Under the pieces are notes generated by a model. It saw only the letters and a program-made list of their open reading frames with translations, did no database searches and was not told the origin of the DNA. A stretch of 64,000 nt of DNA from Lunatimonas sp. (GTDB lineage Bacteria > Bacteroidota > Bacteroidia > Cytophagales > Cyclobacteriaceae), in NCBI RefSeq assembly GCF_020832325.1, contig NZ_JAFIEU010000047.1:1-64000 (forward strand). The letters run 5' to 3'. Below, piece by piece: positions 26,512 to 36,105 of this stretch; position 1 is the first letter of the stretch; each line of letters starts with the position of its first letter. The position numbers and the translations under genes were made by a program.

Positions 26512-27639
26512 TCAGTTAGCTAAGGCCTCCAACCTTTCAAACATCTTCACAAACGTAACCCAAGGGTTTTTCGCTTCGGCTTCGCTCAATTCCTTGCCCT
26601 GCTCGGCCTTATACTTATCAAAGCCATCCAGAAACTGCTCCGCGCTGGACCACACCGTCAACATAACGCCCTTAAACCTGTCTTTCATGGCATTGGTGTT
26701 ATGTGCTCGGAATGTAAGCATATCCTCTACGTGTTTTACGCCCACTTCGGGTTGATCCCAAGAACAACTTACCACATCAAATCCCTTCATGGCAAAATAA
26801 ACCGGCGTCTGCACCGGCCTTACATAATGCCAATCCGCAATCACCACATCCTTGGGTATCATATCAATCGCTCGATGCGTGTTGTTCATGCTCGCCTCCC
26901 ACATGCCAATGCCGGTCTCCTTCCCGTCGATCAACCGATCACCCCATATCCATAATTTCCTGTTTCTACCTGCTAAATGATTTCTGATCTTGGTCACTTC
27001 CCCGGCAAACAACGCTGCCTTATCCCTGCCACCGCACCTGGGGCATTTATCGTCGCCAATGTAAAACACTTCATCCATACCCGCATGGAATGCGTCGGCC
27101 TCGAAAGCATCGCATAACTCATCCACCAAAGCGAATACTACCCCGTGTACTTCCGGATGAAGCGGGCAATAACTCTTGCAGTACAATCCATCGTCGTTGG
27201 GCCACTTGTATTCAGCGGGCATTTGCACATGGGGCGTTTCGTCAAACTCGGGGTAGACCTTCAGCAAATTCCCAATAGTACCTGCCCAAGATTGATGGCC
27301 AAGCAAATTAACCTGAGGAATCAACTGTATGCCATTCCGCTTACCAGCCTCCACCAATCGCTGAATATCTTCCTTGGATAACGGGTTGGCGCCTCTCAAT
27401 TCGGGGTGGGACTCGTACGCATAGTCGAAATCCACTCGAAGCACCAAGGTATTTACGCCCCTCCTCCGCAACTCGGTGTCCATAAATCCGACAAAACGAT
27501 CTACCTGACCCTTTTTGGGCGCTGCAATGGCAAAACCTCTCACCGGTAATGTATCTGCCAAGGGAATGGCGGCAGATTCAAACGAAAACAGGCCTAGTAT
27601 GGCCGCGACAATCGATCCAAGTAGTATTAATTTTTTCAT
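26512..27639 (-). CDS. Family 20 glycosyl hydrolase-like exported protein
   Basis: Resembles the catalytic barrel of family 20 beta-N-acetylhexosaminidases. Signal peptide ILLGSIVAAILGLFSFESAA. The catalytic Asp-Glu pair is Asp189-Glu190 in HAGMDE (family pattern H-x-G-x-D-E), followed by the conserved CPRC cysteines. LIPQVNLLGHQSW near 107-118 is the usual strand with a His. At 375 residues it lacks the N-terminal GH20b domain, as in the short exported forms of Bacteroidota. It is the second gene of an operon with the DUF5009 acetyltransferase (25-base gap), pointing to hexosamine (chitin, peptidoglycan or glycan) use. Confidence 0.85.
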   Translation of the reverse strand: MKKLILLGSIVAAILGLFSFESAAIPLADTLPVRGFAIAAPKKGQVDRFVGFMDTELRRRGVNTLVLRVDFDYAYESHPELRGANPLSKEDIQRLVEAGKRNGIQLIPQVNLLGHQSWAGTIGNLLKVYPEFDETPHVQMPAEYKWPNDDGLYCKSYCPLHPEVHGVVFALVDELCDAFEADAFHAGMDEVFYIGDDKCPRCGGRDKAALFAGEVTKIRNHLAGRNRKLWIWGDRLIDGKETGIGMWEASMNNTHRAIDMIPKDVVIADWHYVRPVQTPVYFAMKGFDVVSCSWDQPEVGVKHVEDMLTFRAHNTNAMKDRFKGVMLTVWSSAEQFLDGFDKYKAEQGKELSEAEAKNPWVTFVKMFERLEALAN

Positions 27640-27664
27640 TTGAAATGAGGTTTTTGGGTATGTG

Positions 27665-28864
27665 TTAAATTTTCAGCCGAATCCGCCATCTTTCGAGCAG
27701 ACCGGTGATCAGGATGATCATCAGTGCATAAATCAGTGATTTTAGGATTCCAAGCGCGCCGGTCCTCCATACCAACGGCAGGGCTAGGCCTGTAATCGAA
27801 AGCAAGCCATAGTGGATATATGGCAACAGGTAGCAGGTAAGTGTACTGGTGCCAGCGGGTTTGATTAGCTTAAACCACTCCTTTTTGCCCTTTAGCTCCA
27901 CCAGCCAAATCAAAAAACAAAAGAAGACAATGCTGATGCCTATGCAGATAGTGACCCATGAAGGTGAGGAACCGATCTTATGTATGCCCCATAGCGGCCT
28001 GGTAAGCCATCCAAAACCCAAACAAGCAGCCGCCATTAGGCTCATCGTCATCCAAAACCTCCCGGATTTGCCAGACTCCAGGAATGGCTGATAATACAGG
28101 GCTGCGATGATTCCCGCCATAGCAAGCGCAGGGGTAGCGCCGTCATCGATCAGCCAGATATATGGTTTGACAACCCTGATTGGATCCAGCCAACCCAATT
28201 TTGATAGCACGCTAAAGGCTAAAAACCCCACAAATACCGCCCACATGGCAGAAATTTTTCCTTTGAACACCACAAAAACCAGTGAGCTAATCAAATACGC
28301 CCAACCGATCAGACCCAATATACCCCACCAATAAAACCGCATCCAGCTAGGATTGTCTGCTGTGCCTCCCTGATACACCAGTACCAATCCCAACAGCAGG
28401 ATCCACCCCAACGCCTGACCCGTATATTTCTTCGCCTTTGCCCCATCCTTTGGGTAGTCCAACCATATCATAAAAAAGGCAATGGTCGCCAAAATCTGCC
28501 ATACCGGCTTGGGCAACATGGCCAATTCCCGATTATAAGACTCCAAGTTAACGTGACAAAGCCCCATGACCAGAAGTGCAAATGACCTGGAAAGAATGTG
28601 CAAGACAATCCCCTGATTAGCCTCTCCCCGCTTCCAGCGATTTTGAAGGGCAAAGGGAATGGACAATCCCACAATGAACAGAAAGGCGGGAAAAACCACA
28701 TCCGCCAATCCCATCCCGTCCACCTTGGCCGGGACATGGCCCAGCCATTCGGGGATATCCCGAAGTGTCCAGAGGTCGTTGACAAAAATCATCAACAGCA
28801 TGGTGAGCGCCCGAAAGATATCAATCGCGTAGGACCGGAAACCGGCAACAGGTTTTGCTTGCAT
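27665..28864 (-). CDS. DUF5009 transmembrane acetyltransferase-like protein
   Basis: A 399-residue inner-membrane protein with about ten membrane helices. The N terminus has the family signature YAIDIFRALTMLLMIFVNDLW, as in heparan-alpha-glucosaminide N-acetyltransferase (HGSNAT) and bacterial NagX/YeiB-type relatives, in which an early-helix residue passes acetyl from cytosolic acetyl-CoA to a sugar amine outside. GLADVVFPAFLFIVGLSIPFAL is the second helix signature. With the GH20-like partner behind it, acetylation of glucosamine released in the periplasm is a reasonable inference. The downstream gene starts 25 bases later. Confidence 0.85.
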   Translation of the reverse strand: MQAKPVAGFRSYAIDIFRALTMLLMIFVNDLWTLRDIPEWLGHVPAKVDGMGLADVVFPAFLFIVGLSIPFALQNRWKRGEANQGIVLHILSRSFALLVMGLCHVNLESYNRELAMLPKPVWQILATIAFFMIWLDYPKDGAKAKKYTGQALGWILLLGLVLVYQGGTADNPSWMRFYWWGILGLIGWAYLISSLVFVVFKGKISAMWAVFVGFLAFSVLSKLGWLDPIRVVKPYIWLIDDGATPALAMAGIIAALYYQPFLESGKSGRFWMTMSLMAAACLGFGWLTRPLWGIHKIGSSPSWVTICIGISIVFFCFLIWLVELKGKKEWFKLIKPAGTSTLTCYLLPYIHYGLLSITGLALPLVWRTGALGILKSLIYALMIILITGLLERWRIRLKI

Positions 28865-29268
28865 CGTATGGGGTTAGGAAACAGATTACATGGTTGGAAT
28901 TTAGTTATTTTTCCGCTGCCGTGCTATACCGCAAATCCAGTTTTTGTACAAAATATTTTTTTTTAACACCCACCAGCAGGAAGTCTGGTACAAGGGAGCG
29001 CCCACCCTGGTCTCACCCGGTGAGTGGGAGTTGCGCGGCTTCGAAGCTCCCTATCCTACTGCTGGTATTAGGGAGTTTGAGGGAATTAGGTAACGTAAAA
29101 GGCAAGCTACTGTTCGGGACAACCTGTTGACAAAGGCAGCATTTTGCGGAATAATTCCCCAATTTTGGCGCAATCAGCGAGGGAAAATGCGGTAAGATGG
29201 ATTGGTATGCATTTAGGGAAATGTTAAACGATGTTAAAACTAATTTCCACTCCAAACCAAATACGACC
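28865..29268. other. Divergent intergenic region with a structured element
   Basis: No gene is supported. The frame can be extended upstream of the receptor's ATG at 29269 to 29197, but those 24 residues precede the true signal peptide. The strongest content is the nested inverted repeat at 28972-29066, listed separately. No clear promoter boxes were found. Confidence 0.5.
28972..29066. ncRNA. Candidate structured RNA or REP-like element
   Basis: Nested complementary arms span 95 bases: ACCAGCAG (28972-28979) with CTGCTGGT (29059-29066), then GGGAGC (28994-28999) with GCTCCC (29046-29051). Inside are CTCACC/GGTGAG around one base (29012-29024) and the palindrome GCTTCGAAGC (29038-29047), whose 3' half shares bases with the outer arm so that the two pairings compete. 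CCCA/TGGG (29001-29004, 29025-29028) extends the first inner arm. It looks like a multi-arm RNA or a palindromic repeat. The T-arm-like TTCGAAGC tempted me to call a tRNA remnant, but the acceptor and anticodon parts do not fit. Confidence 0.45.
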
Positions 29269-32200
29269 ATGAGATATGCATTTATCCTTTTTCAGGCTAC
29301 CTGGCTATGGACAGCCTTCGTTTCCGAGCTACATGCACAGGGTGTCACCACGGCAAGTATGACAGGCACGGTGGTAGACTCGGAGGACCTGCCACTGCCA
29401 GGGGCGACCATCCAGGCCGTACACATTCCCTCGGGGACGACCTATACCAACATCACCCGGGACAACGGACGGTTTAACATACAGGGCATGCGCACGGGGG
29501 GTCCCTACAAGGTGACGATTTCATTTATTGGGTTTGATACCCAAACCTACGAGAACATCCGGCTTCGGCTAGGCCAATCCTACACACTGAACAGTAAGCT
29601 ATCAGACGAAGGAATCGAGCTGGAGGTGGTTCAGGTTTCGGAATCAAAAGACGCGCTACTGAACGATGAAAAAACAGGCGCCTCCACCACGATCTCTACC
29701 GAGGCTATTACTTCCATGCCTACACTAAGTAGAAGTGTACAGGACTTTACGCGATTGACCCCCCAATCTTCAGGTGAATCCTTTGCCGGACAGGATCCAA
29801 AAGCCATCAACTTCTCATTGGACGGCAGCATTTTTAACAACTCATTTGGACTAAGCGGATCGATTCCCGGGGCACCTACCAATTCGACTCCGATCTCGTT
29901 GGACGCTATTGAGGAAATCCAGGTCAACATAGCCCCTTACGACGTTACACAGGGAGGTTTCACAGGTGCAGGGATAAACGCAATTACCCGATCTGGTGAC
30001 AACGAGTTCCGAGGATCGGCCTTCTTTAATACTCGGAACCAATCGCTGGTAGGAACCAGAGCCTTTGGTACGGAAGTGGTAACGGAAGAATTTAATGTAC
30101 AGCAATATGGATTCCGGCTAGGTGGTCCGATCATCAAAGACAAACTCTTTTTCTTTATCAGCGGGGAATCGGAGCGACGCAGTGATCCCAACTCTCCCTT
30201 TGTGGCAGATGCACCTGGTAGATCGGGAGCTAATGTCACCAGAGTGCTTCAATCTGACATGGAAGATGTACGCAACTTCGTAATGGATAACTTTGAATAC
30301 GATCCCGGGATGTATGAGGGGTACAACCTGCCTACTATTTCAGACAAGTTTTTGGTGAAGTTTGATTTCAATGCGCATAAAAACCACAAAATCAGTGCTA
30401 GGTTCAATACCCTTATTTCCTCTATGGACCGACCAGTGGCTCGAACCTCCCTGGGATTTGGCGGTAGGAACCAAAACTTGTTTTCGCTTAATTTTCAAAA
30501 TTCGAATTACTTGCTAAATGATAACATCTACTCAGGTATCGTAGAGGTAAACTCCAATTTTAACAACCGGTTTTCGAATGAACTCCGGTTTGGTTTGACG
30601 GCAAACCGTAATTTCCGGAGCTGGGAAGGCGGCAATTTCCCCATGATTGACATTTTGCAGGATGGGAGAAATTACATGTCACTTGGCACCGATTTGCTTT
30701 CTCCAAACCGTGCGTTAAATTCGGACACTTGGCAATTTCAAAATAACTTTACCGCCTATTTTGACAACCATACCCTAACGGCCGGCGTGAATTTCGAATA
30801 CTTTAATTTTGAGTACACCTTTACTCCTACCTTTTTTGGACACTACGTGTACAACTCCTTGGACGATTTCTACCGCCACGCAAGCGGTGAAGAGGTAGAA
30901 CTGAGAAGGTTTCAGCGCCAGTTTTCGGCATTGCCGGATGGATCAGTACCGACCGCAGTTACAAACGCCTACATAGCCAGTGCCTATGTGCAGGATGAGA
31001 TCAACGTTACCAGCGATTTTAAGCTGACCCTCGGATTGCGGCTAGACGTACCGTTTTATGAACAAACGGCGCTTAGAAACACGGCTGTCGAGTCCCTCGA
31101 TTTTCGTCGCCCAAACGGTGATCCAATGCAGATTCGCACCGATCAACTGCCGGAACCGCAATTTATGTGGAGCCCCCGTATGGGATTCAATTGGGACGTA
31201 AACGGCGATCGAAACTTTCAGATTCGGGGTGGCACAGGGCTCTTTTCGGGTCGCCCCATTTATGTCAACATCTCCAATATGGTCAACACAAACGGCATGC
31301 TGCAGGGGCAGATTCGCGAAGACAACACCACCAACTTTCCCTTTTCTCCCGATGTCAATGCCCATATTCCGGTCGGTGGTGGCTTGCCCAGTACCTACGA
31401 CCTCGCCTACATCGATCCCGGGTTTCGCAATCCACAAGTTTGGCGGTCAAATATCGGTATTGACAAAGACCTTTTCGCAGGAGTCGTGGGAACCTTTGAG
31501 GCAATCTACACCAGACAGGTCCACGATCTGCTATTTTATGACAGCAACCTAACCCCTCCCCAATCAATCCTCGGTGGCGCAGACGATCGCCCGCTTTATG
31601 GATTCTCCGATGAGGCCAACCGTATCAACCCAAACATCACCAACGCCGTAGTGATGGACAACACGAACCAGGGATATTCCTATAGCCTCACCTTTCAGCT
31701 TCAAAAGAGCTTTACCAGGGGTTTTTATGCGATGATGGCCTACAACTACGCAGTGGCAAAAAACATGGTAGACGGCAACACCCAGCACTTCCTGTCTTAC
31801 GAAAACATCCATTCCGTCCGAGGCGGAAATTATCCAATTTTGGGGTATTCGCTGGATGATCAACGGCATCGCCTTATCGGATCGCTAAGCTACAAAAAGC
31901 AGTATACCAGAAATATGGCAGGTACCCTTTCCCTGTTTTACGAGGCCAGAAATCAAGGGGTTGAATCGTATGTATACAATACAGATATTAATGGTGATCA
32001 GATAGCAGGGAACGACCTGCTTTTTATCCCAACCGAAAGTCAACTGGCAGAAATGCAGTTTGCCCCGCTAACGGTAAATGGTTCGGTGCTTTCAGCGAAT
32101 GATCAGCGCAGTTTGTTTAATGATTTTATCGAACAGGATCCTCACCTAAGCGGAAGACGGGGCATGTATGCGTTAAGAAACGGTGTCCAGTTTCCGGTGG

Positions 32201-32505
32201 TGGGCCGCTTGGACCTTTCTTATATGCATGAGTTTTTTATCAACGTAGGCGGTAAAACAAACTCGCTGCAACTTAGGGCTGATGTTTTCAATATTTCAAA
32301 CATGATCAACAACAAATGGGGCGTAGGACAAATAATAGCGAACGAATCGCCGATAGGCATCGTGGAGATAAATCCCTCCAATAATGTCCCTGTCTATCAA
32401 CTCAATCCCCGGGGAGAGGATCTCCCTACAAGTACATTTACCCGCACCGCCAACATTGGCGACGTATGGCAAATGCAGCTGGGACTTAGGTACATCTTTA
32501 ACTAG
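29269..32505 (+). CDS. Oar-type TonB-dependent receptor
   Basis: A 1078-residue outer-membrane receptor. The signal peptide begins at the ATG at 29269 (MRYAFILFQATWLW) and ends ELHAQG. Residues about 25-110 are a carboxypeptidase-regulatory-like domain (GTVVDSEDLPLPGATIQAVH). The plug has SRSVQDFTRLTPQSSG and a GGFTGAGINAITRSGDN signature, typical of Oar-like proteins, which lack the SusC motif. The long barrel closes with MQLGLRYIF. Oar relatives export or import large substrates and peptides; the ligand here is unknown. Followed by a strong terminator at 32533-32567. Divergent from the DUF5009 gene. Confidence 0.9.
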   Translation: MRYAFILFQATWLWTAFVSELHAQGVTTASMTGTVVDSEDLPLPGATIQAVHIPSGTTYTNITRDNGRFNIQGMRTGGPYKVTISFIGFDTQTYENIRLRLGQSYTLNSKLSDEGIELEVVQVSESKDALLNDEKTGASTTISTEAITSMPTLSRSVQDFTRLTPQSSGESFAGQDPKAINFSLDGSIFNNSFGLSGSIPGAPTNSTPISLDAIEEIQVNIAPYDVTQGGFTGAGINAITRSGDNEFRGSAFFNTRNQSLVGTRAFGTEVVTEEFNVQQYGFRLGGPIIKDKLFFFISGESERRSDPNSPFVADAPGRSGANVTRVLQSDMEDVRNFVMDNFEYDPGMYEGYNLPTISDKFLVKFDFNAHKNHKISARFNTLISSMDRPVARTSLGFGGRNQNLFSLNFQNSNYLLNDNIYSGIVEVNSNFNNRFSNELRFGLTANRNFRSWEGGNFPMIDILQDGRNYMSLGTDLLSPNRALNSDTWQFQNNFTAYFDNHTLTAGVNFEYFNFEYTFTPTFFGHYVYNSLDDFYRHASGEEVELRRFQRQFSALPDGSVPTAVTNAYIASAYVQDEINVTSDFKLTLGLRLDVPFYEQTALRNTAVESLDFRRPNGDPMQIRTDQLPEPQFMWSPRMGFNWDVNGDRNFQIRGGTGLFSGRPIYVNISNMVNTNGMLQGQIREDNTTNFPFSPDVNAHIPVGGGLPSTYDLAYIDPGFRNPQVWRSNIGIDKDLFAGVVGTFEAIYTRQVHDLLFYDSNLTPPQSILGGADDRPLYGFSDEANRINPNITNAVVMDNTNQGYSYSLTFQLQKSFTRGFYAMMAYNYAVAKNMVDGNTQHFLSYENIHSVRGGNYPILGYSLDDQRHRLIGSLSYKKQYTRNMAGTLSLFYEARNQGVESYVYNTDINGDQIAGNDLLFIPTESQLAEMQFAPLTVNGSVLSANDQRSLFNDFIEQDPHLSGRRGMYALRNGVQFPVVGRLDLSYMHEFFINVGGKTNSLQLRADVFNISNMINNKWGVGQIIANESPIGIVEINPSNNVPVYQLNPRGEDLPTSTFTRTANIGDVWQMQLGLRYIFN

Positions 32506-32532
32506 TAAACCACCAATCTTTTCTATGATGAG

Positions 32533-32567
32533 GGGCTGTCCGTTTTCATGGACAGCCCTTTTTTTTT
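32533..32567 (+). terminator. Intrinsic terminator after the Oar-type receptor
   Basis: GGGCTGTCC (32533-32541) and GGACAGCCC (32550-32558) form a perfect 9-bp stem with an 8-base loop, followed by nine T residues. It begins 28 bases after the stop codon and is the clearest intrinsic terminator in the window. Confidence 0.9.
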
Positions 32568-32674
32568 GAACGTTTGCTTACTAAAGCCTTTTCACTACCA
32601 TTTGTGGCACCAGCTTGTCGCTTTATTTAAAAAAACAAAATGCAATTTCCTTACACGATATTTCAGCTGGGCTG

Positions 32675-35254
32675 CTAGGGATGTTTTTGCCATTGGTGCC
32701 GCAGCGTAAACCCAAACGTACGTTGATCCCCAAGTACAGCAGCGTAATGGCCCGCATTCCCTGCACCCGGCAGCAACATCTCGAAGTAGTCGGTGTTCAG
32801 CACATTTCTCGACCACACAATGACTGAAATGCCCGTGTTGGTCCTAAATCCCGAACGCAGGTTGGCGAGGGCGTAGCCTGGAACGTTCATGTAGCGGGAA
32901 GGTGAGGGACTGGAGGAAAACTCAGACCTGAAAAAGCCATCGCCTGCGATAAAAAATTTGCCCTTCATCTCCCACAGCGTGGCGTCCTTCGTCCACTCCA
33001 TCCCCAAGGATCCGCCCCACTTGGATATTCCTGGCAACCTGCCGCCGGAAATATCCTTAAATGGCTCCCCCCCTACCTCTTCCAAAGGTACCGGTGCATT
33101 GGTAAACTTCACGTATTTGCCATCGGTGTAGGCAAGTGCCGTAAACAGGCTGAAGTTCCGGTGTAAACGCACATTTGAATCCAATTCCAACCCTGAAACG
33201 GCCACTCTTTCCGCATTCGCCAGGTACCCGCGATTTACGGACAGGTCCGGGGTTTGCACCAAGGTTTGGAAGTTGCGTATATCCGAGTGGTGATAGACCA
33301 GATTCAACGTCGAGGTGTTGGTCGGCTTGGTCTTGACCCCAACCTCCCAGTGAATCAGGTTTTCGGGCTCGATACGGGCCAACTCGGTCATGGTTCGCCC
33401 ATTTTCGCGGGGGAGCCCCCCTAGGTTGATGCCAATGGGCTTGAAACTGCTGGATACCGTGCCGAAGGCGTTGATTCGCTCGGAGGCTTTATAGGCCAAG
33501 GTCACCTGGCCGGAAAAGTTCGACTCCTCCACACGGGCATTGAACGCCTGTTCATTGTACACAGACTGCTGAAGGGCGATCAGCGCCGGATCTTCCGTCT
33601 GAAGGCCTCCATAGGTGGTACGGTTGAAGTCAACCCGCTTTTCGTCGTAGTTCCACCGAACGCCCGGGAGCACACTCAGTCTTTCGGTCACCTTCCAGTC
33701 CAATTGGCCAAACACCGCCCCGCTGAAACTCTCCAACCGGTTGCGGGTTTGGGTGCCGTATCCCTCTAGAAGACCGGGTGTCTGCCATAGGGGACTCTGG
33801 TTCGTCTGCACAAACCTCCACTGATGGATGCCGGACTCCTCGGTATGGTAGGGGCTGGACTTCAGGTCCTGCCACAGGGCAAAAACACCCACTACGCCAC
33901 TCAGCTTGCTATTGAAATCACCGGCATAGCGTACCTCCTGCGACCATTGGTCGTGACGGGAAGGTGCCTGTGAGAGAGATAGTGCCTGTAGCCCGGTAAA
34001 ATCCCGGTCATTGGAAGGATCCCAGTTCCAATATCGCCACGCAGAGGTTGCGGTAAGGGTACCGCCCCCTACTTCCGCATCCACATTTACAGATACCCCG
34101 CCCATATCGTTTCCGGACCGCCACTCGGTATCGTGGTCGATGACCCGGTCGAAGGGGTTGGCGGAAGGAAGCGAATAGTTCAGGTCGGCGATAATCTGGT
34201 TAAACTGCCTAAACGGGGCACGTCTGGTTTCCACCACCCCGGCGACCACCTGGGCATACCCATCCGGGCGTTGTCGGCTGATATCGGCGGCCAGCAGCAC
34301 CTCCACTTTTTCGGAAGGCAGGTAAAGCAATTGGCTCCGCAATCCCAGGTTGTTTAGGGTATTGGTATGGCGCTGCGTCGCTTGATTATAGATCAACCCG
34401 TCCCGCTTGGTACCCGTATACGACAGGCGGGCGGCTAGCTTTTGGGAAACCGGCCCGGTTACCGAGCCACGTGTCTGCACAAAGCCAAAGTTACCAAAAC
34501 TGGACTCCACCGCGGCATCCGGCTGAAATCTGGGACGCCTCGTAGTGATGTTGAACGCCCCAGAGGTGGTGTTCTTGCCGAACAGTGTGCCCTGCGGGCC
34601 CCGGATGACTTCTATTTGGTCCACGTCGATGAAATCCAGGGTAGTTACTGCCGGCCTGGCATAATAAACGCCATCCACATAAAACCCGACCCCCGGGTCA
34701 ATGCCGTCGTTGGTAAGCCCAAACGTCGACCCAAGGCCCCGGATGTTCAGGGTGGTGTTGCGTGGATTGGAGGAGTAGAGCTGCACGGAGGGGACCAATT
34801 CCTTAAGGCGGTTGACATTAAATGCCTGCGCATCTTCCAAGAGGGCGCCTCCCACTACGGTGAGGGAGATGGGTACCGACTGCACTTCCTCCTGACGCCG
34901 TCTGGCCGTTACCACGATTTCATTCAACTGATTATCCTCTGCCAAACGGATCTCCAAGGGCGCGGAGGGCGGTGACAACAGCTGTAATGATTGGCCTTCA
35001 AACCCGATAAAATTAACCTGAAGGGTAATGGGATAGCGCTGCTGATGGGATAGGACAAAACTCCCGTCCTCTCCCGAAAAAACAAACTGGCTGGTACCAT
35101 CTATACGAACGGTAGCCCCGGTGAGCAATTCACCGCTAGCAGACCGAACGGTACCCGTAACCGGTTGATGGGTTTGTGAAAAAACGGCATTGGCATACAG
35201 CCATAGGATTCCCAAGGGCGCAAAAAAGCGCCAAGTGTAAAATTTTTGATACAT
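32675..35254 (-). CDS. Siderophore-type TonB-dependent receptor
   Basis: An 859-residue receptor from the ATG at 35254; a frame extends upstream to 35314 but the signal peptide (FFAPLGILWLYANAVFSQ) argues for the inner start. A carboxypeptidase-regulatory-like domain (VTGTVRSASGELLTGATVRIDG) precedes the plug, which reads VPISLTVVGGALLED, NIRGLGS, VGFYVDGVYYARP and VIRGPQGTLFGKNTTSGAFNI. That plug form is typical of the FecA/FhuA-like receptors often found for siderophores, vitamin or plant compounds. The C terminus RTFGFTLRHQW closes the barrel. No regulator or transporter lies beside it. Its leader holds a perfect hairpin at 35318-35343. Confidence 0.9.
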   Translation of the reverse strand: MYQKFYTWRFFAPLGILWLYANAVFSQTHQPVTGTVRSASGELLTGATVRIDGTSQFVFSGEDGSFVLSHQQRYPITLQVNFIGFEGQSLQLLSPPSAPLEIRLAEDNQLNEIVVTARRRQEEVQSVPISLTVVGGALLEDAQAFNVNRLKELVPSVQLYSSNPRNTTLNIRGLGSTFGLTNDGIDPGVGFYVDGVYYARPAVTTLDFIDVDQIEVIRGPQGTLFGKNTTSGAFNITTRRPRFQPDAAVESSFGNFGFVQTRGSVTGPVSQKLAARLSYTGTKRDGLIYNQATQRHTNTLNNLGLRSQLLYLPSEKVEVLLAADISRQRPDGYAQVVAGVVETRRAPFRQFNQIIADLNYSLPSANPFDRVIDHDTEWRSGNDMGGVSVNVDAEVGGGTLTATSAWRYWNWDPSNDRDFTGLQALSLSQAPSRHDQWSQEVRYAGDFNSKLSGVVGVFALWQDLKSSPYHTEESGIHQWRFVQTNQSPLWQTPGLLEGYGTQTRNRLESFSGAVFGQLDWKVTERLSVLPGVRWNYDEKRVDFNRTTYGGLQTEDPALIALQQSVYNEQAFNARVEESNFSGQVTLAYKASERINAFGTVSSSFKPIGINLGGLPRENGRTMTELARIEPENLIHWEVGVKTKPTNTSTLNLVYHHSDIRNFQTLVQTPDLSVNRGYLANAERVAVSGLELDSNVRLHRNFSLFTALAYTDGKYVKFTNAPVPLEEVGGEPFKDISGGRLPGISKWGGSLGMEWTKDATLWEMKGKFFIAGDGFFRSEFSSSPSPSRYMNVPGYALANLRSGFRTNTGISVIVWSRNVLNTDYFEMLLPGAGNAGHYAAVLGDQRTFGFTLRHQWQKHP

Positions 35255-35317
35255 TTGGATGTTGTTTAGGTGTTTGAAAAAAGCTGAAGAGGCTTTCGAG
35301 TAGGGCCTGGGCAATGT

Positions 35318-35343
35318 GCCGGGACTGGTGGCTCAGTCCCGGC
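35318..35343 (-). promoter_or_regulatory. Hairpin in the leader of the siderophore-type receptor
   Basis: GCCGGGACT and AGTCCCGGC form a perfect 9-bp GC-rich stem with an 8-base loop, 64 bases upstream of the receptor ATG at 35254. No T-run follows on the minus strand, so it is more likely a leader structure than a terminator. Confidence 0.45.
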
Positions 35344-35958
35344 TATCTACCTGTCCCTTCGCTTCAAGGACCAAGATGGGGACGCCTAGGCCTTTCCTGG
35401 GATTTGTTTTCCATTACGCTATAGGTTGTTTGTTGCACTGGGCTTCTCGTTGTCAACAGACCAATCTCTCCTTTAGAAAACTCACCGAAAGCATTGGATT
35501 CGCCCTTTGCGGTCGGTAAACGATTCCTATTCTAATTCATAAAGAAGAGTTTTGAAACACGAAGATCCAGTCCTTGATTACTAGGCAAAAGTAATTGGTC
35601 GATAGTATATTTCCTAATATCCCTATATGTTTTATAGGGTTTATAGATTAAATAATTTAATTATCTTTAAACCAATTGAAAATCAATATGTTAATAAAAT
35701 TATGGTGTCGAAAAAATACGCAAACATCTCCCTAATTCACCCAAAAACACCGTGCTGCACATAGATAATGGGCAACGTGGCTTCTCCTAAATGTTATTTT
35801 TGGGAAGAGCTGGTATTACCCAGCGTCTTCATCATGTTCTCATGGTGCTTATCTATCTCAAAAGCAAATGGTTCACACTACCATCAGTCGCTCTATTGAA
35901 AATAAGGTGCAAGTGCATGAGTCCTTGGCATAAGATCGACAAGGGAACACACAAAAGA

Positions 35959-35988
35959 TTGGTCGCGTGAAAACCTAGTTTAAATTTG
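35959..35988 (+). promoter_or_regulatory. Possible orphan Bacteroidota-type promoter
   Basis: TTG, 19 bases, then an exact TAAATTTG fit the TTTG/TAnnTTTG pattern. A transcript from here would run antisense into the coiled-coil gene at 36106-36492. Nothing else supports it. Confidence 0.2.
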
Positions 35989-36105
35989 AAATGGCTCTCG
36001 AACCATTGACGTTAATTAGGGACGGTTTACTCAACTTCGGACCAACACAGAATCTTCAATACTTACAACGAATTGAATTATTGAAGAATTTAGAACTGTA
36101 TGCCT

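Larger units (their letters stand above)
35255..36105. other. Long intergenic stretch between the receptor and the coiled-coil gene
   Basis: No gene is supported. A perfect hairpin at 35318-35343 belongs to the receptor's leader. The middle (35580-35710) is AT-rich. A possible plus-strand promoter (TTG 35959-35961, 19 bases, TAAATTTG 35981-35988) points into a region with no plus-strand gene. A 42-codon frame at 35842-35970 (+) is not recognisable. Confidence 0.5.

Noticed and set aside
28990-29055. Possible tRNA or tRNA remnant, suggested by TTCGAAGC in a hairpin loop.
   Set aside because: The acceptor, D and anticodon parts cannot be laid out and the hairpin arms fit a nested palindrome better.
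29124-35459. A 10-base word (CTGTTGACAA) shared by the leaders of two TonB receptors (29124-29133 plus strand; 35450-35459 minus strand).
   Set aside because: A 10-base match between two intergenic regions is close to chance, the flanks do not agree, and distances to the starts differ.
35842-35970. A 42-codon plus-strand frame suspected to be a transposase remnant.
   Set aside because: No recognisable transposase motif or inverted ends; flanks give no support.
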